Shown here one piece after another: positions 23,665-35,189 of a stretch of DNA of 64,000 bases. Numbering within the stretch: the stretch's first letter is position 1; every line of letters begins with the position of its first letter. The notes under the pieces were generated by a model, which ran no database searches, was not told the origin of the DNA, and was given only the letters and a program-made list of their open reading frames with translations. Source of the stretch: Cymodocea nodosa (lineage: Eukaryota > Streptophyta > Magnoliopsida > Alismatales > Cymodoceaceae). The position numbers were made by a program, and so were the translations under genes. The stretch lies in contig CM072341.1 in assembly GCA_036874045.1 (NCBI GenBank), positions 7,948,501 through 8,012,500 of the forward strand, in the 5' to 3' direction.

Positions 23665-24166
23665 GAGGGGTCGATAACTGTTTTTGTTTGTATCTGAATA
23701 CAAAATGTAATGTTTGTATTGCTTGTTTGATTCATTGAACAATACATTTTTCTATAAATGCATTCTATTCTTATTATTGTTTATAGAAAGCATTGTTGTA
23801 AATATATCTCTTACTATATATATATTCCCTGTAATTATCTTTTTGATTAATGACAAAAACAGGGAGAAATGTTATAAAAAGATGATTATGATTTTAATTG
23901 CATATAATATAAAGGGAGATGATATTTATGGTTATTGTAATCTAACAGATGATAATTAGAGAAATGATACTTATATAATTATTGACATCTGAAAGTTTTA
24001 GTTCTGAGAGGTGAAATTTACACAAACAATAGAAATAAGCTTAAGTGAACTTAAGTCAACAAACAAGTTTGTTGAATTAAAAGTTAACCCAACGAAGGTG
24101 CTTAGTTGAGTTAAATATATTTCATAATTGATTTAATATGGTTTTGTCATCATCAAAAGGGGAGAT
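23665..24166 (+). other. C1a 3' UTR and polypurine tract
   Basis: No gene. It aligns with 34717-35189 (reverse), including the gacaaaaacaggga block near 23851 and the PPT catcaaaaggggagat ending at 24166. It also contains an aacccaacgaaggtgctt motif related to the LTR motif arrays. Confidence 0.78.
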
Positions 24167-25710
24167 TGTTGAGTATTTTGTTTTGATGATGTGTGCTGAA
24201 TGAAATTAATCATATTTGCTCAATTACTATGGCTTGTGAAAGGAAATTAAAATCATTAATTAATACAGAAAAAGCTTACTGATATAAATACTTGTCTGTA
24301 TTGGATCTAAAATTATACTAAGTTAAAAACTAGTCATTTCATTGCATTAATTTGTCATTTAACTAAATGTTAAGTTAACGTATGCTTTTATTGAAAAGCA
24401 TGATATGTTTTAAAGTTATATTTTTTGTATCATGAACAATGCACGTTTAGACAACTCGTTAAGTTAGAGTTTTGTTTGTATAGAGATCATGTGAGAACTC
24501 GTTAAGTTAGAGGCTTAAAGGTTAAAATAGGTCACGTGAGAACTTGTTAAGTTAGTGAGTAAAAGAAGAGACGAACTCGTTAAGTTAGTGTTATACACGT
24601 GGTGAAATTATAAGTTATAAATGTTATATTGTATCACGTGAGGTGCACATGTTTAACTCATTTAGTTAACATAACTAAATGCGTTGAGTTGCTATATTGA
24701 ATATTAAGGCAACGTGTTAGGTTAGCGTTATAAACTTAAGTTATTATTTTTGCACATGGTAAAATTCTTATTATAAAAACATTTGTTTATTACTGGTTCG
24801 TTGAGTTATCTTAACACAACGGAGATGGTTCGTTGAGTTAGCGTAACACCACGGAGATAGTTCGTTGAGTTAGCTACAGTACTTGTCACGTGAGTTGGCA
24901 CATGAGGAACTCGTTAAGTTAGAAATGTTAAGTTATATATATACTTGTGTTACTCGTTTAGTTAACATTAAAGTAACAACTTCTTATTATACTTGATGAA
25001 AAAATTTGGACGAGAAAGTTTATTTTGCAAGAAATTTTTTAAAGATCTAGGATTGATGATTAAAGAAAATTAGAAATGTAAACGTGGGTTAGAACGTGTG
25101 TATTTCGATGAAGGAAAAAGAAAAGACGTGAAGAAGTGGAAAACTAATAGTGATTAAACGTGGAGGATATGGATGAAATGAAGATATAGTATAAAAGGCA
25201 TAGAATTCTCGTTGATCAAACTATCCCTGCACATCAAACGAAAAATCTTTTTAGGGATCAAAAACACCTCTTCGGGGAAAATCTCTTAAGTGGAAGCAAA
25301 TTTAGTGAAGCATAAAAAGGTAAGATTTATGTCATTGAAGATTTAAAGTATCAGAAGAAAGTAAATTCGGTGAAGCATAAAAAGATAAGATATTCGTCAC
25401 TAAAGAATTGCTGAAGAAGAAAGAGAAGAAGAAGAAAGATCTCAAACAAGGAGAAATGTTTTAAATTCTGCAAATTAGTTTTCTCTATTTGTAGTTATGA
25501 AATTATTTAGATGATACATGGTATCAAGATATAATTGCATCTACAATCTTTGAGGAGAATTGAATTGTATATTGTAATTAAAACCTTGAATAAAAATGAT
25601 TTTATGAAAACAATGTCTCGACTTGTTTTTGAGTTTTAAAGTTTCAATTATATTCAAAAATATTGAAAAACACAATTCACCCCCCTCTTGTGTAGCCATA
25701 CGGTCTTACA
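24167..25710 (+). repeat. 3' LTR of C1a
   Basis: 1544 bp, TGTTGAGTATTTTG...cggtcttaca, with the C1 TATA box near 25190 and AATAAA near 25594. It has three units of the 32-bp VNTR (24793-24880). Confidence 0.88.
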
Positions 25711-25772
25711 ACTGGTATTTAATTACTAAAGACACAATTCACCCCCCTTCTTGTGATACAGACGATCTTACA
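25711..25772 (+). other. PBS-like scrap and terminal piece of the C4 LTR
   Basis: actggtattt (25711-25720) resembles the C1 PBS that normally follows a 5' LTR, although this LTR is a 3' one. It is followed by actaa (25725-25729) and a terminal LTR fragment acacaattcacccccc...gatcttaca ending at 25772. This fits the end of C4 LTR sequence resuming after the C1 nest. Confidence 0.55.
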
Positions 25773-26650
25773 AGCGGTTCCATAGAATGTAAATAATATC
25801 AATTAAGCTCTTTAATGTTAGTTAATATTAGATTTGTCATTAAGCAACACTAACATTCAGATATTTCAAATAGTAATCATTAAAATCTTTAAGTATCTAG
25901 GTTGAATCAATTTCAATAAACAATAAAACTATTTTCTATTTTCTGAATCAAATAAACATAAAGCATTCACAATACTGACAATGATAATATTAATCACGAT
26001 ACAAAACAAACAATACAACACTTTAATACTAAATAATGTAAACACAGATAATTAGTTGTTTTTGGTTTTCTTGTTTTATATGTTCCTAAAGATGAGTGAA
26101 AGGTGAAATGTAAAAATCTCTATCAATAGTAAAAACTTTCGTCACTACATACGATGCGATTACACCATTGAAAATTTAATCACTTACAATCTTGCCTCCT
26201 CTCCTTATAGAATCGCGAACCTTGAATTGTAAGATGATCTCTTCTTCAGCATACTAGCATCAACCCGAAACCAAGGCTAGAAGCTTTACGATCTCTTGAG
26301 ATATGAGTTGGTACTTAGTGAAAATGGCTTCCCTTCCTACGACGCGATAACTCCTCATAGTAGTTGTTAGTCACCATGTTTGACTCGAAATCGACCTAAC
26401 ATCTAGAAAGTATCTTCAAAGACCTCTGATAATTGGTGATTTTGGTGGTGGTGTGGAGCTTCAAGGAACTTCCAACGCTTCCTATAATTAGCATGGTTCT
26501 CCACCTCCCTCCCACACACTTTTTCTTCGTATTTTATATTTCTTTCAATAGTAACTGCTTCTACTTAAATGATCGGTTATATTTCCTTTCTTCATATCAA
26601 TGATGGTGATTTCTTCTTCATTCCACGAGTAAATTCCTACATGATATGTG
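25773..26650 (-). repeat. G1-family LTR, copy 3 (partial)
   Basis: Aligns with the middle of copies 1 and 2 (gttccatagaatgtaaataa, then the antisense ORF segment at about 26302, then the cttctacttaaatgatcggt region). It is cut on the left by the C4 fragment and on the right by the start of copy 4 at 26651, so neither LTR end is present. Confidence 0.7.
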
Positions 26651-28400
26651 TGTTTAGAATGAAAAAGTGCATAATATTAACGGTTAAATGATGGTTAATT
26701 GCATAATATTTAGCTTATCATATGAGAATTAAACCATTATGTTATAATTGCACTGTTATAAGCTTTAATTAAAGAATCTGCTTAATTTTGGGGAATTAAT
26801 GTTAATTTAGTACATTTTTGAACTATCGGTAAGTTGCAGGGTGTGAAATCCTTAACTATCCGAATTTTCTGATATTTCGGATAGTTATGTTTAACATACC
26901 GAATATGTATCGGATAGTTATGTTTAAATTACCGAACAGTTATGTTTAAATTACCGAACAGTTATGTTTTAAAAGAATATTTTATTATTTCTTGAAGTAC
27001 ACATGTCGAAACCATAATGCATGACTTAAGTGAACTTTCAGTGAGTTATCTATATCTATCCGAAATTGTAGCTGGGCATTGGATAGTTATATGTGTAACT
27101 CTCCGAAATCTCCTTTTATTTATAAAATAGCTGTGGACACGTGTCATGTTCTGGGAAAGTGACTTAAGTGGATTTTCGGTGAGTTATCTCTAAGTATCTG
27201 AAATGCATCTAGGCATCGGATAGTTATACCTCTAACTCTCCGAAATGTTTCTTTTATTATTAAACTGTTGTTGACATATGTCGAGATCTGGTAGATTTAC
27301 TTAAGTTATATATCTATGAGTTATCTATAACTATCCGAAATGCATCTAGGCATCAGATAGTTAAGTTTGTAAGTATCCGAAATGCACTTGAGCATTGGAT
27401 AGTTAAATTTATGCACGTGTTTTATAGTTAAATCAACGAAACAAGTTCGTTGAGTTATCTGTAACTCCACGAACTATTTATTCGCTAATATGCCACTATA
27501 GCGATTGCAAAAACAGGATAGTTGGAAGGAAAAACTACGATCGCATGTATCGCGTAGGGAGAAGAAATCATCGTCGTTGATATCAATGAAGGAAATCCAA
27601 CCGACCATCCAAGCAGAAGTAGTTACCACTGAAGAAATATAAAAGAAAAGAAGAAAAAGAAGTAAAGGGTGTGTGATCGATGGGTGTGGCCAATGTGTGC
27701 AGATGAGGATCAGCGTCGGCAATTCTTTGAAGTACCACACCAACCATCATCACCACCACCATAATCACCAACCATCAGAGGTCTATGAGAATACTTTCCT
27801 GATGTCGGGTCAATTTTGAGCCAAACACAGTGCCTGACAACTACTGTGAGGAGTGATCGCGTCGCGGGAAGGGAAGCCATTTTCACCAAGCGCCGACTCA
27901 TATCTCAACAGATCGTAAAGCTTCTAGCGTTGGTTAAGAAGAGGAGATCATTTTGCCTTATGCTGAAGAGGAGATCATTTTGCAATTCTAGACTCGCGAT
28001 TCTATAGGGAGAGGAGACGAAATTATAAGTGGTTTAATTTTCAGTGGTGAAATCGCGTCGCATGTAGTGATGAAAGTATTTATTGTCGACTGAGATTACT
28101 TTACATTTCACCTTTCGCTCATTTCCATGTTCATATTAAAACAAAAATACCAAAAACAATTTATCTGTGTTTGTATTTTGTATTTGAGTGTTGTGTTGTA
28201 TTGTGATTAATGTTATCTTTGTCAGTGTTGTGATTGCTTTATGTTTATTTTAGTTTTACAGTTTACTAAAATTGGTTCCTTCAAAAGATATAAAGATCTT
28301 AATGGTTACTATTTGAATTATCTGAATGTTAGTATGCTTAATAATAAATCCAGTGTTTACTAACATTAAAGAGTTTAATTGATGTTATTTACAATCTGTG
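26651..28400 (+). repeat. G1-family LTR, copy 4 (left arm of an inverted repeat)
   Basis: Starts TGTTTAGAATGAAAAAGTGC in plus orientation and runs to caatctgtgga at 28400, then is truncated. It is inverted relative to copies 1, 2, 3 and 5. No PBS or internal region follows it. Confidence 0.75.
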
Positions 28401-28479
28401 GAGCTGCCCTGTTTGCTTTGCTAGCACGACACAAGAAAACTTGTTTGGATCTCTAGCAACGCACTAGAAAAACTTGGAT
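28401..28479 (-). other. Decayed duplicated PBS next to G1 LTR copy 5
   Basis: On the minus strand the end of copy 5 is followed by ctagtgcgttgctagagatc, a decayed tRNA-Asp-type PBS, and then a second similar block (gtgtcgtgctagcaaagc). The doubled arrangement matches that next to copy 1, so the duplication predates both copies. Confidence 0.5.
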
Positions 28480-30605
28480 TTGTTAACTTCTATTTTTACT
28501 TAGTTAATTTATCTTTATGCCTATTCTTTTTTTTTAGAAGACAACAAACAACCTTTCACACAAATAAGATATTAATTCTAATTTGTGTTTTAACTACAAG
28601 TGCACAGTGTTTATTGTATTAGTGTGCAAGTACAGGTCGATCCCATAGGGAATTGCTTAAGAATTGAGAACTGTTCCATTTTTAACAATCGAATTTATAT
28701 ATTCAATAAGCTCTCCGTTGAATTATAGTTAACTAAACGGATAAAGTTCATTGAGTTATGGCTAACTCAATGGACTAACCTCGTGGACTTAAGTTAACTC
28801 CACAAGCCTGCATTTTCTACTTAATATTGCTATTTACAGAGGAATTCGGCCAACCATTGGGTGGTTCCATAGATTGTAAATAACATCAATTAAGCTCTTT
28901 AATGTTAGTAAACACTAGATTTATCATTAAGCATACTAACATTCAGATAATTCAAACAGTAACCATTAAAATCTTTAAGTCTTTTGAACGAACCAATTTC
29001 AGTAAACTGTAAAACTAAAACAAACATAAAACAATCACAACACTAACAAAGATAACATTAATCACGATACAAAACAAACAACACAACACTCAAATACAAA
29101 ATACAAACACAGATAAGTTGTTTTTGATATTTTTGTTTTAATATGAACATGGAAATAGGCGAAAGGTGAAATGTAAAGTAATCTCAATCGACAGTAAATA
29201 CTTCTGTCACTACATGCGACGCGATTACACCACTGAAAATTAAACTACTTACAATTCTGTCTCCTCTCCCTATAGAATCGCGAGTCCAAAATTGCAAGAT
29301 GAACTCCCCTACAGCATACAGGCATCAACCCAAAACCAAGGCTAGAAGCTTTACGATCTCTTGAAATATGAGTCGACATTTGGTGAAAATGACTTCCCTT
29401 CCCACGATGCGATCACTTCTCATAGTGGTTGTCAGGCACTATGTTTGGCTCAGAATCGACCCGACATCAGGAAAGTATCCTCACAGATCTTTGGTGGTTG
29501 GTGATAATGTGGTGGTGATAATGGTTGGTGTGGTACTTCAGAGAATTACCGACACTGTCTACAGAAAGCTCGATGCTCCTCCTCTGTACACATTGGCCAT
29601 ACCCATCGATCACACCCTCTTCTTTTTCTCTCTTTTTTTCTTTTATATTTCTTTAGTGGTAACTGCTTTTGCTTGAATGGTCGGTTGGATTTCCTTCATT
29701 CATATCAACGACGATGATTTCTTCTCCCTGCGTGATACGTGCGTTCGTGGTTTTTCCTTCCAACTATCCTGTTTCTGCAACCGCTACAATGGCATATGAG
29801 AAAATAAATAGTCCGTGGAGTTATAGATAACTCAACGGACTTACCTCGTTGATTTAACTATAAAACACATGCATAAATTTAACTATCCGATGCTCAGCTG
29901 CAATTTTGGATAGTCATAGATAACTCACTGATATATAACTTAAGTAAATCTACCAGATTACGACACGTGTCAGCAGTAGTTTAATAATAAAAGAAACATT
30001 TCGGAGAGTTATAGGTCTAACTATCTGATGCTCAAATGCATTTCGGATAGTTAGAGATAACTCACCGAAAATTCACTTAAGTCACTTTCCCAGAACATGA
30101 CACATGTCCACAGCTATTTTATAAATAAAAGAAGATTTCAGAGAGTTACACATATAACTATCTGATGCCCAGCTACAATTTCAGATTGTTATAGATAACT
30201 CACCGAAAGTTCACTTAAGACATGCATTATGGTTTCAACATGTGTACTTCAAGAAATAATAAAATATTCTTTTAAAGCATAACTGTTCGGCAATTTAAAC
30301 ATAACTGTCCGATACATGTTCGGTATGTTAAACATAACTGTCTGAAATATGTTCGGTATATTAAAACATAACTGTCCGAAATATTACAAAATTCGGATAG
30401 TTAAGGATTTCACAACCTGCAACTTACCGACAGTTCAGAAATGTACTAAATTAACATTAATTCATCGAAATTAAGTAGATTCTTTAATTAAAGCATATAA
30501 CAGTGCAATTATAACATAATGGCTTAATTCTCATATAATAAGCTAAATATTATGCAATTAACCATCAGTTAAACGTTAATATTATGCACTTTTTCATTCT
30601 AAACA
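28480..30605 (-). repeat. G1-family LTR, copy 5 (3' LTR position of G2; right arm of inverted repeat)
   Basis: On the minus strand it begins TGTTTAGAATGAAAAAGTGC at 30605, right after a PPT-like tract, and runs about 2.1 kb to the PBS block. The PPT makes it the 3' LTR of the minus-strand G2 element. The presence of PBS sequence on its other side shows that it was also the 5' LTR of a further, deleted element or arose by LTR recombination. Confidence 0.75.
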
Positions 30606-30619
30606 CTTGCCCCATACCT
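30606..30619 (-). other. Polypurine tract before G2 3' LTR
   Basis: The minus strand reads aggtatggggcaag immediately before TGTTTAGAAT. Upstream is gggactagcaaaattt, a sequence type commonly found before the PPT of plant gypsy elements. Confidence 0.65.
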
Positions 30620-31312
30620 AAATTTTGCTAGTCCCTTAGCAAACTAAGATCTAATTAATTGGTCTTTCTAAAAGTGCTAGAATTAATTCTTCCCTTTTTT
30701 CTTATGTTCAACATAAGAACTAGTATTATTATAGAGATATTCTGTATGTTTCAACAATCAACCTGCAAATACACTTAGAATATATGCAAATTACATACAA
30801 AGTATATCATCATCACATAGGTATTAATTATATTATCGTTTGTTCTTCTTTTCATCATCTGTCATCTTGAATTTTCCAATAAGATTTCTAGAAGAAATTT
30901 CAACAACATACGAATCAAAGTACAATCTAATTCAATATGATTAAGACAAGTAGAATAAAGAATTGTATCTCCATTAAAACAACTTCAAAAGTCAATTCTT
31001 AGATTCATATTTCAACAATTTTAGATAACAGAAAATATACTCGATTCATAAGATATCTGTATTTCACAAAACACTTGTATCTTTTCAGAATAGTATATGT
31101 ATTTTTGTACTTTAAAAGTTAATTTGACAAGCTTGAATCATACAAGTGCTTTCTAATATACCCATGTAACGAGCTTTCAATTAACAATCCCAGATCTGAT
31201 CAAGATCTTAGGTTGCCAGATTTTAAAAGTCCTTTTTCAAGTCAACAATCCTTACATACCTATCTACTCAAGTACAAAAGGCTCATGATCAAACAAGTCA
31301 ATATACTCTCAA

Positions 31313-31382
31313 AGTTTTTTTTTTTTTTCTTCTTTTTTTTCTTTCTTTCTTTCTTTTTTTTTTTTTTTTTTTTTTCTTTTTT
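31313..31382 (+). repeat. Poly-T / polypyrimidine tract
   Basis: About 70 bases of almost pure T with scattered C. It is absent from the otherwise homologous block near 38570, so it is an expansion specific to this copy. Confidence 0.9.
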
Positions 31383-31945
31383 CAATCACAACAAAAACAT
31401 TAATCACATACTGTATATGTACGTATTTCATTAATACAGATGCAATAAAATACCAATCTCATATAGTCCTGCTTCTATCATTTACTGAAAATATGAATCC
31501 ATAACAATAAGCTCATACTTTTTCTGTAGTTTAATAAGATCTACATATAAATCATTCTACAAGTTTAATAAATCAAATTAAATGTATCTTTAATCATATG
31601 TGTTTCATTTAATCTAGAATTCATATTTCAGCTCCTTCAGGACTTCAGATAATTTTTCTCATTAAGCATTCTGATTTCATTTTAAAATCGTGAAACTATT
31701 ACACTCATGAAATTCAAAAAAAACATAAGATACTATATCTAGATTTGCATAAATAGTAAATTCTATAGCATCTTATATAGTCTTCTAAATATAACATTCA
31801 AGTAGTTACAGTTTATAAAAATTTTACAATCTCAATTATCGGATAGCTACAGCAAGTTCATAAAAATTTTCAATTTCCACAAAACTTTGCAGTACCATTT
31901 TAATTCCTTTAATTAACAAACTTACATGGTTGTTACTTTAATTAC

Positions 31946-31989
31946 TTCCCCCCCCATACTTATATTTTGCATTGTCCTCAATGTAAAAG
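31946..31989 (-). other. Athila-type internal purine hallmark
   Basis: The minus strand reads cttttacattgaggacaatg, then tataagtatggggggggaag. A 'ttgaggacaatg...aagt(t)tgggggg' sequence is typical of the non-coding region after the coding part of Athila/Tat gypsy elements. It lies about 320 bp downstream of the F-box stop, so the F-box gene sits inside the gypsy element, where pol would end. Confidence 0.65.
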
Positions 31990-32308
31990 ATTTGACAATA
32001 AGTACAGTAATTGTAGCAAGCATGAATACAGTTTCATTGATTTAAAATTCAGGATAAGTAATCAGTTACATACCTTGTTTCGTTTGTATCTCCTTCTGCA
32101 TATTCCGATTTTTGATTCTGAAAAACTTTTGATTCACATATAAAAGCAGAATATATAACAAAATAACATTTAACAGATACCAACAAACTGGATTGATATT
32201 TTGTTTTTGTTTTTGTTGTTTTATAAAATAAACTAAAACTAAATTTTTTCTTTTTTTTCTAAAAATAAATGTAGACTACATACAACATTAAACACACAAA
32301 ATGACAGC

Positions 32309-32923
32309 TTAAGAACATGATTGAAAAGTAGAAACAAATGGAATAAACGTATCAGTCCAAGTAAACTTTTTAGGCATAATTCTTCTTGCTATTAATCTTG
32401 TTTTAATGCAGTTCTTGTTCCATCTTAATTTGTAAACTTGTAATATATTCTCAATGCTAAATACAAGTGTATTACCATTAATGAAATGAAACGTAGAAAG
32501 GGATCCTTTTCGATTCCAGGGTAATGTAGCAGTTTCTATTTCTACATCTATTTCAATATACTCCTCTTCCCACTTCCATTCATTCATGTCTTTCATAATC
32601 CATATTTGAAATTTCATCAATTCATCCCACCATCTTATCAGACATAAAGTAGGATCATCATATTCATTATACCACATCCCTATTTGAATTTTATCATATT
32701 CTACAGATGGTGGTTTAGCTATATCACTCGGTATAGGTAATATTTCTATAAAATTATCATCATAACTATCTATGCTTACAATGTATAAATTAGAACTAAA
32801 GGCAACTGATATATCTGTGACTAGATATATATATCCATCAAGTATGACATGCATGCTATTAATTAATGATTTATGTCCTACATATATCATAGTGTTTTTA
32901 GTCCACGATCTATTCAGAAAATT
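32309..32923 (-). pseudogene. F-box gene, C-terminal half (F-box-associated region)
   Basis: About 200 residues open to a stop at 32309, with the Trp/Ile/Tyr-rich strand pattern of plant F-box-associated (FBA-type) domains (for example WWDELMKFQIWIMKDMNEW). The first ATG in this half is an internal Met. Directly upstream is the C1b insertion site with TSD AAATT at 32919-32923; the reading frame continues in the N-terminal half at 59156-59685. The combined length is 379 codons including one stop near the start, normal for plant F-box proteins. Such proteins act as substrate receptors in SKP1-cullin ubiquitin ligases. The substrate cannot be told from sequence. Confidence 0.8.
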
Positions 32924-34700
32924 TGTAGGATCGTATGGCTACACAAGAAGGGGGTGAATTATGTATTTTTAATATTTTCTAAAATATAATTGAAACTTTA
33001 AAACACAAAAACAAGTCGAGACATTGTTTTCATAAAATCATTTTTATTCAAGGTTTCAATTACAATATACAATTCAATTCTACTCAAAAATTGTAGATGC
33101 AATTATATCTCGATACCATGTATCATCTAAACAATTTCATAACTACAAATAGAGAAAACTAATTTGAGGAATTTAAAACATTTCTCCCTATTTTAGATCT
33201 TTCTTCTTCTTCTTTTTCTTCTTCAACAATTTTTCAGTGACGAATATCTTGTCTTTCTCTACTTCACCGAATTTGCTTTCTTCTGATACTTTAAGTCTTC
33301 AATGACATAAATAATACCTGGTTCTGCTTCACTAAATTTTCTTCCACTTGATACTTCAAATATTCATCGACATAAATTTGAACTTTTCTACTTCACTGAA
33401 CTTTCTTCCACTTGAGAGATTTTCCCCAAGGAGGTGTTTTTGATCCCTGAAAAAGATTTTTCTTTTGGTGTGCAGGGATAGTTTGATCATCGAGAATTCT
33501 ATGCCTTTTATACTGTATCTTCATTTCATGCATATCCTTCACGTTTAATCACTACCAGTTTTCCACTTCTCCATGTCTTTTCTTTTTCCTTCATTGAAAC
33601 ACACACGTTCTAACCCACGTTTATATTTCGAATTTTCTTTAATCATCAGTCCTAGATCTCTGAAAAATTTCCTGCAAAATAAACATTCTCATCCAAAATC
33701 TTTCATCAAGCGTAATAAGAAATCGTTACTTTAATGTTTAACTAAACTAGTAACACAAGTATATAAATATAACTTAATGTTTCTAACTTAACGAGTTCCT
33801 CATGTGCCATTTCACATGACAAGTATTGTAGCTAACACAATGAACTAAATCTGTGGTGTTACGCTAACTCAACGAACCAGCATAACCTTTCTTTCGGAAG
33901 GTTAAATGATAACTCACCAAAAATAGTTTAAGTTTCAGATAGTTACGGTTGTAAGTCACCGAAAAACTCTTTATACCATAAAACTAATGAGACACGTGTC
34001 AAGACCTGAAAACATGACTTAAGTTATCTTTCGGATAGTTACGACTGTAAGTCTCCGAAAAACTTTAACTCACCGATTCAGTAATAAACAAATGTTTTTA
34101 TAATAAGAATTTTACCACATGCAAAAATAACAACTTAAGTTTATAACGCTAACTTAACGCGCTGCCTTAGTGTTCAATATAGCAACTCAACGCGTTTAGT
34201 TATGTTAACTTAATGAGTTAAACAAGTGCACCACACGTGATACAATACAACATTTGTAACTTATAATTTCACCACGTGTATAACACTAACTTAACGAGTT
34301 CGTCTCTTCTTTTACTCACTAACTTAACGAGTTATCATGTGACCTATTTTAACTTTTAAGCCTCTAACTTAACGAGTTCTCACGTGACCTCTATACAAAC
34401 AAAACTCTAACTTAACGAGTTGTCTAAACATGCACTGTTCATGATGATATAGTAGATATAACTTTAAAACATATCATGCTTTTCAATAAAAACACACGTT
34501 AACTTAACATTTAGTTAAATGAGAAATTAATGCAATGAAATGACTAGTTAATAACTTCAGATCCAATACAGACAAGTATTTATGCCAGTAAGCTTTTTCT
34601 GTATTAATTGATGATTTTAATTTCTTTTTACAAGCAATAGTAATTGAGCAAATATGATTATTTTCATTCAGCACACATCATCAAAACAAAATACTCAACA
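32924..34700 (-). repeat. 3' LTR of C1b
   Basis: 1777 bp; minus strand TGTTGAGTATTTTG...gatcctaca. About 200 bp longer than C1a LTRs because a module at about 33880-34085 (GACACGTGTC at 33991-34000, TTTCGGATAGTTA at 34029-34041, caccgaaa pairs) stands where C1a has the 32-bp VNTR. TATA box tataaaagg lies near 33508. Confidence 0.9.
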
Positions 34701-34716
34701 ATCTCCCCCTTTTTGA
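34701..34716 (-). other. Polypurine tract of C1b
   Basis: The minus strand reads tcaaaaagggggagat directly before the LTR start TGTTGAG. Confidence 0.9.
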
Positions 34717-35189
34717 TGATGACAAAACCATATTAAATCAATTATGAAATATGTTTAACTCAAGAAAGCACCTTCGTTGGGATAACTTTTAATTCAACAA
34801 CCCTTTTTGTTGACTTAAGTTCACTTAAGCTTATTTCTATTGTTTATGTAAATTTTACCTCTTAGAACTAAAACTCCTAGATGTCAATAATTATATATGT
34901 ATCAGTTTTCTAATTATCATCTATCAGAAACCATTTAAATATTATCTCCCTTTATAATATATGCAATTAAGATCATAATCATCTTTTTATAATATTTCTC
35001 CCCCTTTTTGTCATTAATCAAAAAGATAATTACAGAGAATATATATATATGTATAAGAGATATAATTACAATAACTCTTTTTGTAAACAAGAATAATAAT
35101 TGAACACATTTACAAAAAAATGTATTGTTCAATGAATCAAACAAGTAATACAAATAGTACATTTTGTATTCATAAACAAACAAAAACAG
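34717..35189 (-). other. C1b 3' UTR
   Basis: No gene. It is AT-rich and includes a second purine block (gacaaaaagggggagaaa near 35010) as seen in C1a and C2. The short frame across 34935-35183 is hydrophobic only because of T-richness. Confidence 0.75.

Larger units (their letters stand above)
9359..25710 (+). mobile_element. C1a, nested Ty1/copia element (SIRE-like), plus strand
   Basis: Composite of 5' LTR (9359-9678 and 11291-12524), PBS, gag, pol to RT (to 16315), accessory ORF remnant (23290-23664), PPT and 3' LTR (24167-25710). A solo LTR sits inside its 5' LTR and C2a lies in its 3' half. RNase H and most of the accessory ORF are missing because of a deletion fused to C2a. No matching 5-bp duplication flanks it (gaaaa on the left, actgg on the right), because the 3' LTR is followed by PBS-like sequence, suggesting recombination with a neighbouring C1 copy. 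The SIRE/Maximus-like lineage is inferred from the long LTR, the gag type and the extra ORF after pol. Confidence 0.75.
30620..32308 (-). other. G2 3' non-coding region
   Basis: No convincing gene. Holds the PPT-like hallmark at 31946-31989, a pyrimidine-rich tract at 31313-31382, and a block (about 30870-31900) that is clearly homologous to 38040-38900 inside copia C1b. The shared 20-mer caatccttacatacctatct at 31246-31265 and 38499-38518 is one anchor. Short frames here are low-complexity artefacts. Confidence 0.7.

Noticed and set aside
31213..31434. A 73-residue frame with long Phe runs
   Set aside because: It is a translation of the poly-T tract at 31313-31382.
32309..32890. The C-terminal F-box half as an independent small gene starting at an internal ATG
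   Set aside because: The frame continues without a break into the other half when the C1b insertion is removed, so the ATG is internal.
34935..35183. Hydrophobic 82-residue frame as an env-like membrane protein
   Set aside because: It lies after the accessory ORF stop in the 3' UTR. The hydrophobicity comes from T-rich sequence, and the C1a counterpart (23714-23959) is on the same strand sense but not conserved as protein.
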